Shown piece by piece: positions 30,093 through 42,032 of a stretch of 64,000 nt of DNA. How positions within the stretch are numbered: the stretch's first letter is position 1; each line of letters opens with the position of its first letter. The stretch lies in contig NZ_FOLB01000001.1 of assembly GCF_900112345.1 (NCBI RefSeq), positions 310,001 to 374,000 of the forward strand, read 5' to 3'. The notes below the pieces were generated by a model that had not been told where the DNA came from, did not search any database, and saw only the letters and a list, made by a program, of their open reading frames with translations. Made by a program: the position numbers and the translations under genes. The DNA is from Nocardioides terrae (lineage in GTDB: Bacteria > Actinomycetota > Actinomycetes > Propionibacteriales > Nocardioidaceae).

Positions 30093-31042
30093 TCACCGTC
30101 TGGGCCCCCGACGGCGTCGGCGAGGTCCGCGGGGGCGACGACCTCGCCGACCTGGTCCTCACCGCGCTCGAGGCCCCGCTCGTCGACGGCGACGTCGTGG
30201 TCGTCACCAGCAAGGCGGTCAGCAAGGCCGAGGGCCGGGCCCGGGCCTCGACCCGCGAGGCCGAGCTGCCCGGCCAGACGCTCCGCGTCGTCGCCCGACG
30301 GGGACCGACCACCATCGTCCGCAACCTGCTCGGCCTGACCATGGCCGCCGCGGGCATCGACGCCTCCAACGTCGCGGCGGGCACCGTCCTGCTCCTGCCG
30401 GTCGACCCGGACGCGACCGCCCGTCGGATCCGGGCGGCGATCGGTGAGCGCACCGGCACCAACGTCGGGGTGGTCGTCACCGACACCGCCGGACGGGCCT
30501 GGCGCGACGGTCAGACCGACCTCGCGATCGGCGCGGCCGGCCTGACCGTGCTGCAGTCCTTCGCGGGCCGCACCGACGCGCACGGGAACCCGCTCGTCGT
30601 GACCGCGCCCGCGGTCGCCGACGAGATCGCCTCCGCCGCCGAGCTGGCCCAGGGCAAGCTGGCCGGTCGGCCGTTCGCCGTCGTCCGCGGGCGCGCCGAC
30701 CTGGTGCTGCCGGCCGGGGAGGACGGACCCGGCGCGGCGACGCTCGTGCGCCCGGAGGGGGCCGACCTCTTCGGGTACGGCGCCCGCGAGGCCGTCGTAC
30801 GCGCCCTGGCCGGACGGCCCGAGGACCGAACCCCGTTCGGTGCTGCGGGCAGCCGGGACGAGCTCGCGGAGGCGGTGCTGACGGTGACCGGACAGGCGCC
30901 GTCTCCCGACGGCGCCGCCCTCGTCGTCACCGGCGCCGAGCCGGCGACACTGGCGGCGCTGGCCTTCGCGTTCGGCTGGACTCTCGAGACGACACCGACC
31001 GAGTTGGCCGGTCATGCACGTCTACTGCCACCGACTCCGTAG
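30089..31042 (+). CDS. fbiB: F420-0:L-glutamate ligase, short form without the FMN domain
   Basis: 317 residues from a GTG overlapping the fbiA stop. Residues 1-245 are a CofE domain: DVVVVTSKAVSKAEGRAR, GVVVTDTAGRAWRDGQTDLAIG and IGAAGL. It adds glutamates to F420-0. Mycobacterial FbiB has a second, nitroreductase-like FMN domain of about 200 residues; here the remaining 70 or so residues (GYGAREAVVRALAGRPED onward) are too short for it. The dehydro-F420 reductase step must then be done elsewhere, if the organism uses the phosphoenolpyruvate route. Confidence 0.9.
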   Translation: MITVWAPDGVGEVRGGDDLADLVLTALEAPLVDGDVVVVTSKAVSKAEGRARASTREAELPGQTLRVVARRGPTTIVRNLLGLTMAAAGIDASNVAAGTVLLLPVDPDATARRIRAAIGERTGTNVGVVVTDTAGRAWRDGQTDLAIGAAGLTVLQSFAGRTDAHGNPLVVTAPAVADEIASAAELAQGKLAGRPFAVVRGRADLVLPAGEDGPGAATLVRPEGADLFGYGAREAVVRALAGRPEDRTPFGAAGSRDELAEAVLTVTGQAPSPDGAALVVTGAEPATLAALAFAFGWTLETTPTELAGHARLLPPTP

Positions 31043-31092
31043 ACTCTGCGCGACCCGCACCACCCGACACCTGATCGAGGAACGCCGAGACC

Positions 31093-31854
31093 GTGGCCAA
31101 GAAGACCGCCGCCCAGAACAACCGACGGGCGGTCATCGACGACATCCGCAAGAAGCAGAAGGGCGCCGACCGCCGGCGTGGCTTCGCGATCGTCGGCGTG
31201 TGCGCCGTCGTCGCCATCCTGATCGTGGGCGCCGCCGCGTTCCGTCCGGTCAAGGACTGGTGGGACGAGCGGAAGTTCAACGACGTCAACCTCGCCGAGG
31301 TCGGCGCGCCGGCGTCGGCGTGCGACAAGATCACCACCAAGAAGGCCGACGGCAACCAGCAGCACGTGCCGTCGGGGACGCCGGTGGACTACACCACCAC
31401 TCCCCCCGCCTTCGGCCCGCACTGGAACGAGGCCGGCCTCGCGCCGGTCCCCATGGAGAAGAAGTTCTACGCCTGGGGCGAGCGCCCCGAGCTCGAGGCG
31501 CTGGTGCACAACCTCGAGCACGGATACACGATCGTCTGGTACGACAAGACCGCGAACGACGACGGGAGCGAGATCGCCGCCCTGCGCGCCATCGGCTCGA
31601 AGTTCCCCGGTGACTCCAACATGCGCTACAAGCTGAAGATCGTGCCGTGGCTCCCCTCGGACGAGGGCGGCAAGAAGTTCCCCGAGGGCAAGCACATCGC
31701 GATCACGCACTGGTCGGCCGGCGGTGACGGCCAGACCGACGCCACCAAGCAGGTCGGCGTCTTCCAGTACTGCAGCAGCGTGTCCGGTACGGCGCTCAAG
31801 GACTTCATGACGAAGTACCCCTACACCGACTCCCCCGAGCCGCTGGCCATGTGA
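31093..31854 (+). CDS. DUF3105 family membrane-anchored protein
   Basis: 253 residues from GTG, with GAGGAA upstream. A basic N terminus precedes one membrane segment (FAIVGVCAVVAILIVGAAAF). The extracytoplasmic domain carries the DUF3105 pattern PPAFGPHWNEAG and LVHNLEHGYTIVWYD, with conserved His residues, and a pair of Cys. Function unknown. It lies downstream of fbiB by 50 bp and converges with the guanylyltransferase gene. Confidence 0.85.
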   Translation: MAKKTAAQNNRRAVIDDIRKKQKGADRRRGFAIVGVCAVVAILIVGAAAFRPVKDWWDERKFNDVNLAEVGAPASACDKITTKKADGNQQHVPSGTPVDYTTTPPAFGPHWNEAGLAPVPMEKKFYAWGERPELEALVHNLEHGYTIVWYDKTANDDGSEIAALRAIGSKFPGDSNMRYKLKIVPWLPSDEGGKKFPEGKHIAITHWSAGGDGQTDATKQVGVFQYCSSVSGTALKDFMTKYPYTDSPEPLAM

Positions 31855-31874
31855 CGCACCCCGTCGGCCTCCCC

Positions 31875-32975
31875 TCAGGTGAGGTCGACGGCGCCGTCCT
31901 TCTGGAGGCCGACGACCAGCTGCTTCACCTGCTGGGCGCGCTCGCGGGTCGTGACCAGGACGGCATCGGGCGTGTCCACGACCACGATGTCCTCGAGGCC
32001 GATGACGGCGATGACCCGGCCGCTGTTCGGGACGACGAGGCCGCTGCTCTCCACGGCCTTGACCAGGTGCCGGTCGCCCAGGACGGTCGGTCCCTCGCTG
32101 TCGACGGTCAGGGCGGCGTCGAGCAGGGTGGCGAGGGAGTCGAAGTCCCCGACGTCGTCCCAGCCGAACTCGGCGGGCACGACGGCGACCTTGCCGGCCG
32201 CGGCGGCCGGCTCGGCCACCGCGTTGTCGAGGGCGATCTTCGGCAGCGTCGGCCACACCTCGGCGATGGTCTCCGGCTCGGCGGCGATCGAGCGCAGCCG
32301 GGCGGCGAACCCGGGATCGGCGTCCGCCAGCAGGTCGAGCAGCACCGTCGGCCGTACGACGAACATGCCGGCGTTCCACCGATAGCCGCCGGAGGCCAGG
32401 TATCCCTGCGCCACCTCGGCGGACGGCTTCTCGACGAAGCTGTCGACCAAGCCGACGCCCTGGTGGCCCTCCAGCGGTCCGGCCTGGTGGATGTAGCCGT
32501 AGGCCGACGAGGCGAAGGTCGGCTGGATGCCGATGGTCACGAGCCAGCCCTCGCGCGCGACGGCGGCCGCGGTGTGCACCGCCTCGGTGAACTTCTTGGC
32601 CCGGGTGATGACGTGGTCGGCCGCGAAGGATCCCATCACGGCGTCCGGGTCGCGCCGCTCGAGGACGGCGGCCGCGAGCCCGATGGCGGCCATCGAGTCG
32701 CGAGGCGTCGGCTCGGCGAGCACTCCTCCACCGGCCAGGCCGGGCAGCTGCTCCAGGACCGCCTCCTCGTGGGCAGCGCCGGTGACGACGAGGAACCGGT
32801 CGTCGACCAGGGGGGTGAGCCGGTCGTAGGTCTCCTGGAGCAGGGAGCGACCGCTGCCGGTGAGATCGCGGAGGAACTTCGGCGCCGTCGAGCGCGACAG
32901 TGGCCACAGACGGGTGCCCGACCCCCCGGCAGGGATCACCGCCCAGAAGCTGTCGATGTTGAGTCTGCCGATCAC
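31875..32975 (-). CDS. manC: Mannose-1-phosphate guanylyltransferase
   Basis: 366 residues. The nucleotidyltransferase signature WAVIPAGGSGTRLWPLSRST and the KFLRDL lysine are present, with VEKPSAEVAQGYL and the family's GWDDVGDFDSL. It makes GDP-mannose from GTP and mannose-1-P supplied by the manB product. The actinobacterial homolog (called manB or manC in different genomes) also sits by the F420 genes. It is divergent from the TIGR03089 gene, 50 bp apart. Confidence 0.93.
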   Translation of the reverse strand: MIGRLNIDSFWAVIPAGGSGTRLWPLSRSTAPKFLRDLTGSGRSLLQETYDRLTPLVDDRFLVVTGAAHEEAVLEQLPGLAGGGVLAEPTPRDSMAAIGLAAAVLERRDPDAVMGSFAADHVITRAKKFTEAVHTAAAVAREGWLVTIGIQPTFASSAYGYIHQAGPLEGHQGVGLVDSFVEKPSAEVAQGYLASGGYRWNAGMFVVRPTVLLDLLADADPGFAARLRSIAAEPETIAEVWPTLPKIALDNAVAEPAAAAGKVAVVPAEFGWDDVGDFDSLATLLDAALTVDSEGPTVLGDRHLVKAVESSGLVVPNSGRVIAVIGLEDIVVVDTPDAVLVTTRERAQQVKQLVVGLQKDGAVDLT

Positions 32976-33025
32976 GCCGTCAGGGTAGGCGATCCTCGCC
33001 CAGGCGGTGCCCGTATCGTCAGGAC

Positions 33026-33790
33026 GTGACCGTCTTCACCGAGGTGCTGACCCGCCTGCTGCGACAGGACTCGGGACGTCCGCTCGTGACGTTCTACGAC
33101 GACGCCACCGGCGAGCGGACCGAGCTGTCGGTCGCCACCTACGCCAACTGGGTGGCGAAGGCCGGCTCCCTCCTCGTCGACGAGATCGACCTCGAGCGCG
33201 GCATGCGGATCCGGGTGGACCTGCCGCCCCACTGGCTGACCACCGTCTTCCTCGGCGCGGCCTGGAGCACCGGGCTCGTCGTCACCGACGACTCCGGTGA
33301 CGGCGGTGAGCCGGAGGCCGTCGTCACCGGGCCGGACGGGCTCGACCGATGGTCGGCACAGGCCTCGGAGCGGGCCGTGCTGGCCTGCTCGCTGCGGCCG
33401 CTCGGTGTCCGGTTCGCCGAGCCACTGCCGCCCGGCGTGCACGACGTCGGGGTGGAGATCTGGTCGCAGCCCGACTCGTTCGTGCCCTGGGACCCCCCGT
33501 CGGGCGCCGACCCCGCCGTTGCGCTGGCCGGCGCGACGATCAGCCAGGACGAGCTGTGGGAGGCGGCCGCTGCCGGGACCTCGATCGGGTCCACTGGCGG
33601 CGACCGCCTCCTCTCGGAGGTGAACCCGGCTTCCCCACCGGGGATCCCCTCCTTCACCGGGCCGCTCAGGACGGGCGGCTCGGTGGTCCTGGCCGTCCAC
33701 GCCGGCCCGGACCGGCTCGAGGCGATCGCTGTCGCCGAGCGGGTCACGGGCCGCTTCCCACGTGTGGCGGCCACGGACGTCCAGAACTGA
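33026..33790 (+). CDS. TIGR03089 family protein
   Basis: 254 residues from GTG. The start TVFTEVLTRLLRQDSGRPLV and LPPHWLTTVFLGAAWSTGLV match the actinobacterial TIGR03089 family, which resembles the N-terminal part of AMP-dependent synthetases but lacks the adenylation motifs. Function unknown. Its stop abuts the stop of the convergent amidase gene with no gap. Confidence 0.85.
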   Translation: MTVFTEVLTRLLRQDSGRPLVTFYDDATGERTELSVATYANWVAKAGSLLVDEIDLERGMRIRVDLPPHWLTTVFLGAAWSTGLVVTDDSGDGGEPEAVVTGPDGLDRWSAQASERAVLACSLRPLGVRFAEPLPPGVHDVGVEIWSQPDSFVPWDPPSGADPAVALAGATISQDELWEAAAAGTSIGSTGGDRLLSEVNPASPPGIPSFTGPLRTGGSVVLAVHAGPDRLEAIAVAERVTGRFPRVAATDVQN

Positions 33791-36700
33791 TCAGCCGGCC
33801 AGGTCGTAGCCTCCGAACCCGCTCCCCAGCAGTTTCGGCTTGGCGAGGCTGCCGTCGGCGTTGCCCTGCAGCGCGTAGAGCGCGCCGGCTCCCGTGCGCA
33901 CGATCAGGTCGGGGTGACCGGTGACCTCGAGCGCGCCGACGCCGATCACCCAGTCGTAGCCGGCCAGGCTCACCGGCAGGGTGCGCGGTGCCCCCAGTCC
34001 GGCAGGGCCGTTGCCCGGGTAGAGCTGGAGGGCGTTGCCGTTGCGGACCAGCAGGTCGGGCGTGCTGTCGGCGTCCCATGCTCCGGCCGAGATCTGCGTC
34101 TGACCGGCCATGCCGCCGTACGCGGTGACGTAGCCGGTGACACCGGTGGAGCCGTTGCCGGGGTAGAACCGGGTGGTGCCGCTGAGCGCCGCCATCAGGT
34201 CCATCCGGCCGTCGCCGTCGACGTCGCCGGGCGCGGTGATCATCGTGGCCGAGCGGAAGTTGCCGATCGAATAGCGACCGCTGAAGCTGCCCGCGCCGTT
34301 GCCGAGCGTCAAGTAGAGGGTGCCGTCGGTCTCCCGGTAGAAGACGTCCCCGTGGCCGTCCCGGTTCCAGTCCCCCGCATTGAGCACGAGGTTGGCCCGC
34401 GACAGGTCCAGGTTGGTGACGATGGGCTGGCCCAGGTCCGTGCCGCTGCCGCGGTTGAGGACGTCGACGCGGCGACCGGTCAGCGCCAGGACGTCGGGTG
34501 CGACGTCGCCCATCACGTTCGTGGCGCTCAGGACGCGACCGACCGCGTGCAGCGGCCTGTACGGCCCGATCTGGGCGCCGAAGATGCCGCGACCGAGGTT
34601 GGGCCGGACGTAGCCGAGCCGGCGGTGGGCGGTGCGGACGAGGAGGTCGGCCTGGCCGTCCTTGGTGAAGTCGGCCGCCACGATGGAGTCGTAGGCCTGC
34701 CAGCCTCCGCCGAGCGATCGACGGTGCGGGAAGCCGCCGTTGCCCTTGCCGTGGTAGAGCCACAGCACGCCGTTGCGGGCCCGGGCGAGCAGGTCCACCC
34801 GGTGGTCGCCGTCGACGTCGCCGGCCGTGATCATGTTGTAGGCGCGGAAGCTGGACTTCAGCGTCTGCCTGCGGAACGTGCCGTTGCCTCGGCCCAGCCA
34901 CACGGTGACCTTGCCGCTGTGCCTGTTCCGCGAGAGCAGGTCGTTGCGCCGGTCGCCGTTGACGTCACCCAGCGCGGTGATGAGGTCGCGGTTGCGCTGC
35001 TGCATCGAGGGGGCCCGCCCCTTGCCGAAGCCGCCGGCGCCGTTGCCCGGCCGGACCACCGACTTGCCGGCGCGCGTCACGAGCACGAGGTCGGCGCGGC
35101 CGTCGCCGGTCAGGTCCGGCGAGAGGACCGGGGTGTATCCGGACCGGACCGTGAAGCTCGTGTGGCCGGAGAAGCTGCTGAAGCCGGCGGTCGGAAGGAT
35201 GACGCCGCGCTTGTCGCTCGCCCGCCGGGCGATGATGTCCGGGTAGGCGGATCCGGCCAGGTTGGCGTTGCGGCCGGCGTAGCTCAGCGGGCGCTGCGCC
35301 ACGGCGGCGATCTTGCGGATGTCCGGGATCCGGGCGTAGAGGTACCGGCCCGGGCAGGCGGTCGACTTCGTGTCGCGGTGACCCATGATCGAGGAGGCGA
35401 ACACGCGCCGGCCGATCTTCACGTTCGTCGCCGCCGCGGACACGCCGTTGATCGCCAGCTTCCAACCCATCAGGGAGCCGAACGCCCCGACGACCGCCTG
35501 CGGCGGCGCGACGATGTCGAAGTTGCCGATCGCGGAGGCCCCGAAGGAGTCGCCGTTGTAGTTCTCGGTGTGGGCGCCGACCACGTTGCGGTCCACGCCG
35601 CCGTAGCGCCCCTCCCAGATCCGGCCGAACCGGTCGATGAGGTAGTTGTAGCCGATGTCGCGCCAGCCGCGGCTGCGCACGTGGTAGGCGTAGATGCTCC
35701 GGATGATCGCGGGCACCTCGGCGGCGCTGTAGTCGTTGGCGTTGACGGTGTGGTGGACGAAGCCGCCGTGCACCGATCCGTACGACGGGGCCGTCTGCTC
35801 ACGGATCCGCTCGTCGGCGCCCCACTGCGCGCGGCTGTAGATCAGCGGCTTGGTCGCCACGATCGGTGCGGCGGCCAGGGCGAGCCCGTCCTGCTGCTCG
35901 TCGGCGACGTCCGCGGTGTCGGCCGCAGGGGCGGCGGCACGGTCAGTGGCCGGGTCGGCCGGGGCCACCGAGCCGTCGCCGGCGGGGTCGGCCGGGGCCT
36001 CGACCAGGCCGCCGTCTCCGTCGGGAGCCGCGTCCGGGATGACGGGAAGCTCGCTGGTGTCGATGTCGGGGGTCTCCGCCTTGGTCGCGGTGACCTTGCC
36101 GGGGTCGATCACGGCGAGCTTGAGGTCGGCCGGGACGTCCTCCGACTTCATCTCCGCGCGGACCTGGACCTGGTCGACGTGCCCGACCAGCGCCTCGTCG
36201 GTGCCGGGGCGCTCGTGGCGCGCCTCCTCGGTCCCGGCGTCGGGGCCGTGCTCGTCGTGGTAGTCGAGCTCCTGCCACCCGCTCCACGCGCCGTCGGTCT
36301 GCGTGCGGAGCGTGAAGCTGATGTCACCCTCGCCGATGTCCTGCCCGTGCTCCCAGGTCACGCCGACCGTTCCGTAGCCGCTGACGTCCTGCGGGTCGCT
36401 CGTGATCGTCGTGGTGTCGGTGGCGGTGTCGGCCACCGTGGTCGCGTGCAGCCCGGCCGAGCCGGCCGAGCCGGCCGTGCTGGTCGCCACCGCCGGCACG
36501 ACGCGGGCGGCGCCGTGGTGGGCGGGGGCGAGAGTGCCGCCGACCGCACCGGCCGGCGCGGTCAGCGCGACCTCGTGCAGGTCGGGGTCGGCCGCCGAGG
36601 AGGCGACCGGGGTGGCCTGCTCGGCGACAGCGGCGTACGCCGCCATCGCGGCCTGGCCGTCGTCGACAGCGGACGCCGGGCCGGTGGAGGGGTGGTCGCG

Positions 36701-36811
36701 GACGACGTCGAGGTTGACGACGTTCGCGGCGGGGACAAGGGCGGCGAAGACGGCGCCGAGGACCAGCGTCTGCTGGCACAGGGCGACGAAACGCGACTTC
36801 TGCGGATGCAT
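33791..36811 (-). CDS. Secreted PGRP-type amidase with FG-GAP repeats
   Basis: 1006 residues with GGAG before the ATG. A signal-like segment at 9-30 is followed by a linker. An N-terminal beta domain lies at about 140-245 and a PGRP/Amidase_2 domain at about 323-510, with the zinc-site motifs FVHHTVNANDY (His353/354) and IMGHRDTKSTACPG (His479, Cys487). From about 530 to the end run repeated FG-GAP/VCBS units such as DLTGDGRADLVLV, DVNGDRRNDLL and DVDGDGRMDLM, which fold as a Ca-binding propeller. It probably cleaves N-acetylmuramoyl-L-alanine bonds. It has its own AT-rich promoter region. Confidence 0.9.
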   Translation of the reverse strand: MHPQKSRFVALCQQTLVLGAVFAALVPAANVVNLDVVRDHPSTGPASAVDDGQAAMAAYAAVAEQATPVASSAADPDLHEVALTAPAGAVGGTLAPAHHGAARVVPAVATSTAGSAGSAGLHATTVADTATDTTTITSDPQDVSGYGTVGVTWEHGQDIGEGDISFTLRTQTDGAWSGWQELDYHDEHGPDAGTEEARHERPGTDEALVGHVDQVQVRAEMKSEDVPADLKLAVIDPGKVTATKAETPDIDTSELPVIPDAAPDGDGGLVEAPADPAGDGSVAPADPATDRAAAPAADTADVADEQQDGLALAAAPIVATKPLIYSRAQWGADERIREQTAPSYGSVHGGFVHHTVNANDYSAAEVPAIIRSIYAYHVRSRGWRDIGYNYLIDRFGRIWEGRYGGVDRNVVGAHTENYNGDSFGASAIGNFDIVAPPQAVVGAFGSLMGWKLAINGVSAAATNVKIGRRVFASSIMGHRDTKSTACPGRYLYARIPDIRKIAAVAQRPLSYAGRNANLAGSAYPDIIARRASDKRGVILPTAGFSSFSGHTSFTVRSGYTPVLSPDLTGDGRADLVLVTRAGKSVVRPGNGAGGFGKGRAPSMQQRNRDLITALGDVNGDRRNDLLSRNRHSGKVTVWLGRGNGTFRRQTLKSSFRAYNMITAGDVDGDHRVDLLARARNGVLWLYHGKGNGGFPHRRSLGGGWQAYDSIVAADFTKDGQADLLVRTAHRRLGYVRPNLGRGIFGAQIGPYRPLHAVGRVLSATNVMGDVAPDVLALTGRRVDVLNRGSGTDLGQPIVTNLDLSRANLVLNAGDWNRDGHGDVFYRETDGTLYLTLGNGAGSFSGRYSIGNFRSATMITAPGDVDGDGRMDLMAALSGTTRFYPGNGSTGVTGYVTAYGGMAGQTQISAGAWDADSTPDLLVRNGNALQLYPGNGPAGLGAPRTLPVSLAGYDWVIGVGALEVTGHPDLIVRTGAGALYALQGNADGSLAKPKLLGSGFGGYDLAG

Positions 36812-36841
36812 TAAGGGCTCCAGGTGTGCGGGGAAGAGTCA

Positions 36842-36979
36842 CACGAGGGCTCAACTTTCACATCAGTCACAGCATTCTGGGAAGGGAATGCGAGTAACTA
36901 CAATCGTGTAATTTCTACTCGACACGCCGATCACTTGGAGATTAACGTAAAATTACAACCGTGTCATTCGCGAAATGAC
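36842..36979. promoter_or_regulatory. AT-rich regulatory region upstream of the amidase
   Basis: This stretch is strikingly AT-rich against its neighbours. It holds two imperfect direct repeats, ACTACAATCGTGTAATTT (36897-36914) and ATTACAACCGTGTCATTC (36952-36969), 14 of 18 identical and spaced 55 bp. It lies upstream of the amidase on the minus strand and after the glycopolymer operon terminator. Candidate operator or promoter. Confidence 0.45.
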
Positions 36980-37017
36980 GACGGCCCCGCCCTCCCCGAG
37001 GGGTGAGCGGGGCCGTC
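36980..37017 (-). terminator. Terminator of the glycopolymer operon
   Basis: An 11-bp perfect stem, GACGGCCCCGC with GCGGGGCCGTC, with an inner CCCC/GGGG. It lies 33 bp past the stop of the ABC ATPase gene on the minus strand, with ATTTCG downstream. Confidence 0.65.
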
Positions 37018-37049
37018 AGGCCGGGCGGTCGGTGCCGCCGGAGCTGCTC

Positions 37050-37856
37050 TCAGATCTCGGCCCCGAGCTCGGAGTCGGTGACGGACATGGAGGCGGCTGC
37101 CGATGAAGAGCCACGGTCCTCGGGCGACAGCTCGTCGTCGTACTTGACGTAGCGGATTCCGTCGAGGGCGGGGCCGTCGAAGCCCAGCTTGCCCTTCTCC
37201 AAGACAATCACCCGCTCGCACATCTTGGCGACCGAGCCGGCCGCGTGGCTGACGTAGACCAGGGTGACGCCGCTGTCGCGGACCTCCTGCATCTTCTGCA
37301 TGCACTTCTTCTTGAAGGGCTTGTCGCCCACCGCGAGAACCTCGTCGGCCAGGAAGATGTCGGAGTCGACGTGGACGGCGACCGCGAAGCCCAGTCGGGA
37401 GTACATCCCGCTGGAGTAAGTCCCGACCGGGGTGTCCAGGAAGTCGCCGATGTCGGCGAAGTCGACGATCTCGTCGAACTTGCGCGCCGTCTCCCGCTCG
37501 GTCATGCCGAGGATGGCGGCGTTGAGGTAGACGTTCTCCCGACCGGTCAGCTGCGGGTGGAAGCCCGCGCCCGTGGCGATCAGCCCGGCGATCCGGCCGC
37601 GGGTCAGCACGCTGCCCATGTCCGGCCGCATGGTGCCGTTGATGAGCTTGAGCAGCGTCGACTTGCCCGAGCCGTTGAGGCCCATCAGGCCGACCGACTC
37701 GCCCTGCTGGATCTCGAAGGTCACGTCGTCGACCGCGTTGAACGTGTCGGAGATCTTGTTGCCGCGCAGCTTGGCGACGGTCATCTGCTTGAACGTCTTG
37801 TGGTAGCGCTTCGTGAACACCTTGGTCGCGTTCTCGACCTTGATCGACGTCACCAT
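37050..37856 (-). CDS. wzt: Polysaccharide ABC exporter ATPase (Wzt-like)
   Basis: 268 residues. Walker A GLNGSGKST is at 59-67, the signature region reads GTYSSGMYSRLGFAVA in place of LSGGQ, as in Wzt/TagH/KpsT exporters, and Walker B DIFLADEVLAVGD is at 167-179. A 30-residue tail rich in Ser, Asp and Glu is too short for a carbohydrate-binding domain. It pairs with the permease, whose stop overlaps its start (TGATG). It likely exports lipid-linked galactan, by analogy to Rv3781-Rv3783. Confidence 0.93.
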   Translation of the reverse strand: MVTSIKVENATKVFTKRYHKTFKQMTVAKLRGNKISDTFNAVDDVTFEIQQGESVGLMGLNGSGKSTLLKLINGTMRPDMGSVLTRGRIAGLIATGAGFHPQLTGRENVYLNAAILGMTERETARKFDEIVDFADIGDFLDTPVGTYSSGMYSRLGFAVAVHVDSDIFLADEVLAVGDKPFKKKCMQKMQEVRDSGVTLVYVSHAAGSVAKMCERVIVLEKGKLGFDGPALDGIRYVKYDDELSPEDRGSSSAAASMSVTDSELGAEI

Positions 37857-38772
37857 CAGAGCCGCTCCGGGACCTTGTTCTCGAACTTCTGGAAGACCCG
37901 CTGGGCGACCACGAGGATCAGCACCGCTGCGATCAGGTTGCCGAGCGTCCACAGCCCGAGGTGGTCGGGCAGCGTCTCCGCCGCCGACCTCGTCGGGTCG
38001 GCCGTCGTACCGACCCAGAACGCACGCTGGAACAGCAGGCACGCGATCGCGACCGGGTCGCACAGGTAGAGGTGGGTCACCCAGGTCGGAAGGTTGTCGC
38101 GCACCAGCGAGAACGGGTAGAGCATCGGCACGGCGAACCGCACGTAGTTGTTGATGATGCCGACGAAGCTGCCGAAGTCGCGGAAGAAGACGTTGGCGGT
38201 GCTGAACAGCAGGGCGAGCGCCGTGCCGAGGATCATCGCGATCAGGACCGCTACGACGGCGCACATCATGCCGACCATGTCGGGCTGCCAGCCCTCCATG
38301 ATCCCGACGCCGATCAGGATGAGGATCTGCGGGGCGACGTGCCACAGGGAGACGAGCATCGTCGCCACGGGGAACATCTCGCGCGGCACCGACATCTTCG
38401 CGATCAGGCCCTTGTTGCCCACCAGCGAGCGCGTGCCCGCCCCGAAGGTCTCGGTGAAGAAGTGGACGATGATCAGGCCGGCGAACATGTGCACGGGATA
38501 GTTCTCGAAGCCATGGCTGGCGCCGAGGATCTTGCCCATGAAGAACCAGTAGATGAAGAACTGGGACAACGGGTTGATGTAGGACCACAGGAAGCCGAGG
38601 AACGAGCCCTCGTACCGGCCCTGGACCTCGCGCTTGACCAGCAGGCGCAGGACGTAGCGCCGGCGGAAGACCTCGAGCAGGCCCTGGTGCGCCGACGGAG
38701 ACGCCAGCGGCACGTCGGCGAGCCTGTGGCGGTCGACCAGCGCCTGGGTGCCGGTCGAGCCGGTCGTCTCGG

Positions 38773-38776
<4 letters not shown>
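37856..38776 (-). CDS. wzm: Polysaccharide ABC exporter permease (Wzm-like)
   Basis: 306 residues from ATG at 38776 with CAGGAG 8 bp upstream. It belongs to the ABC-2 family: a cytosolic N terminus with LLVKREVQGRYEGSFLGFLW, then six membrane helices, including FVGIINNYVRFAVPMLYPFS. It forms a dimeric channel with the ATPase for undecaprenyl-linked glycan. It is coupled at both ends by overlaps, 4 bp with glfT2-like and 1 bp with wzt. Confidence 0.92.

Positions 38777-42032
<3,256 letters not shown>

Noticed and set aside
33914..36814. A 966-codon open frame opposite the amidase on the plus strand
   Set aside because: Same cause; the minus-strand product has clear amidase and FG-GAP motifs while this one has none.
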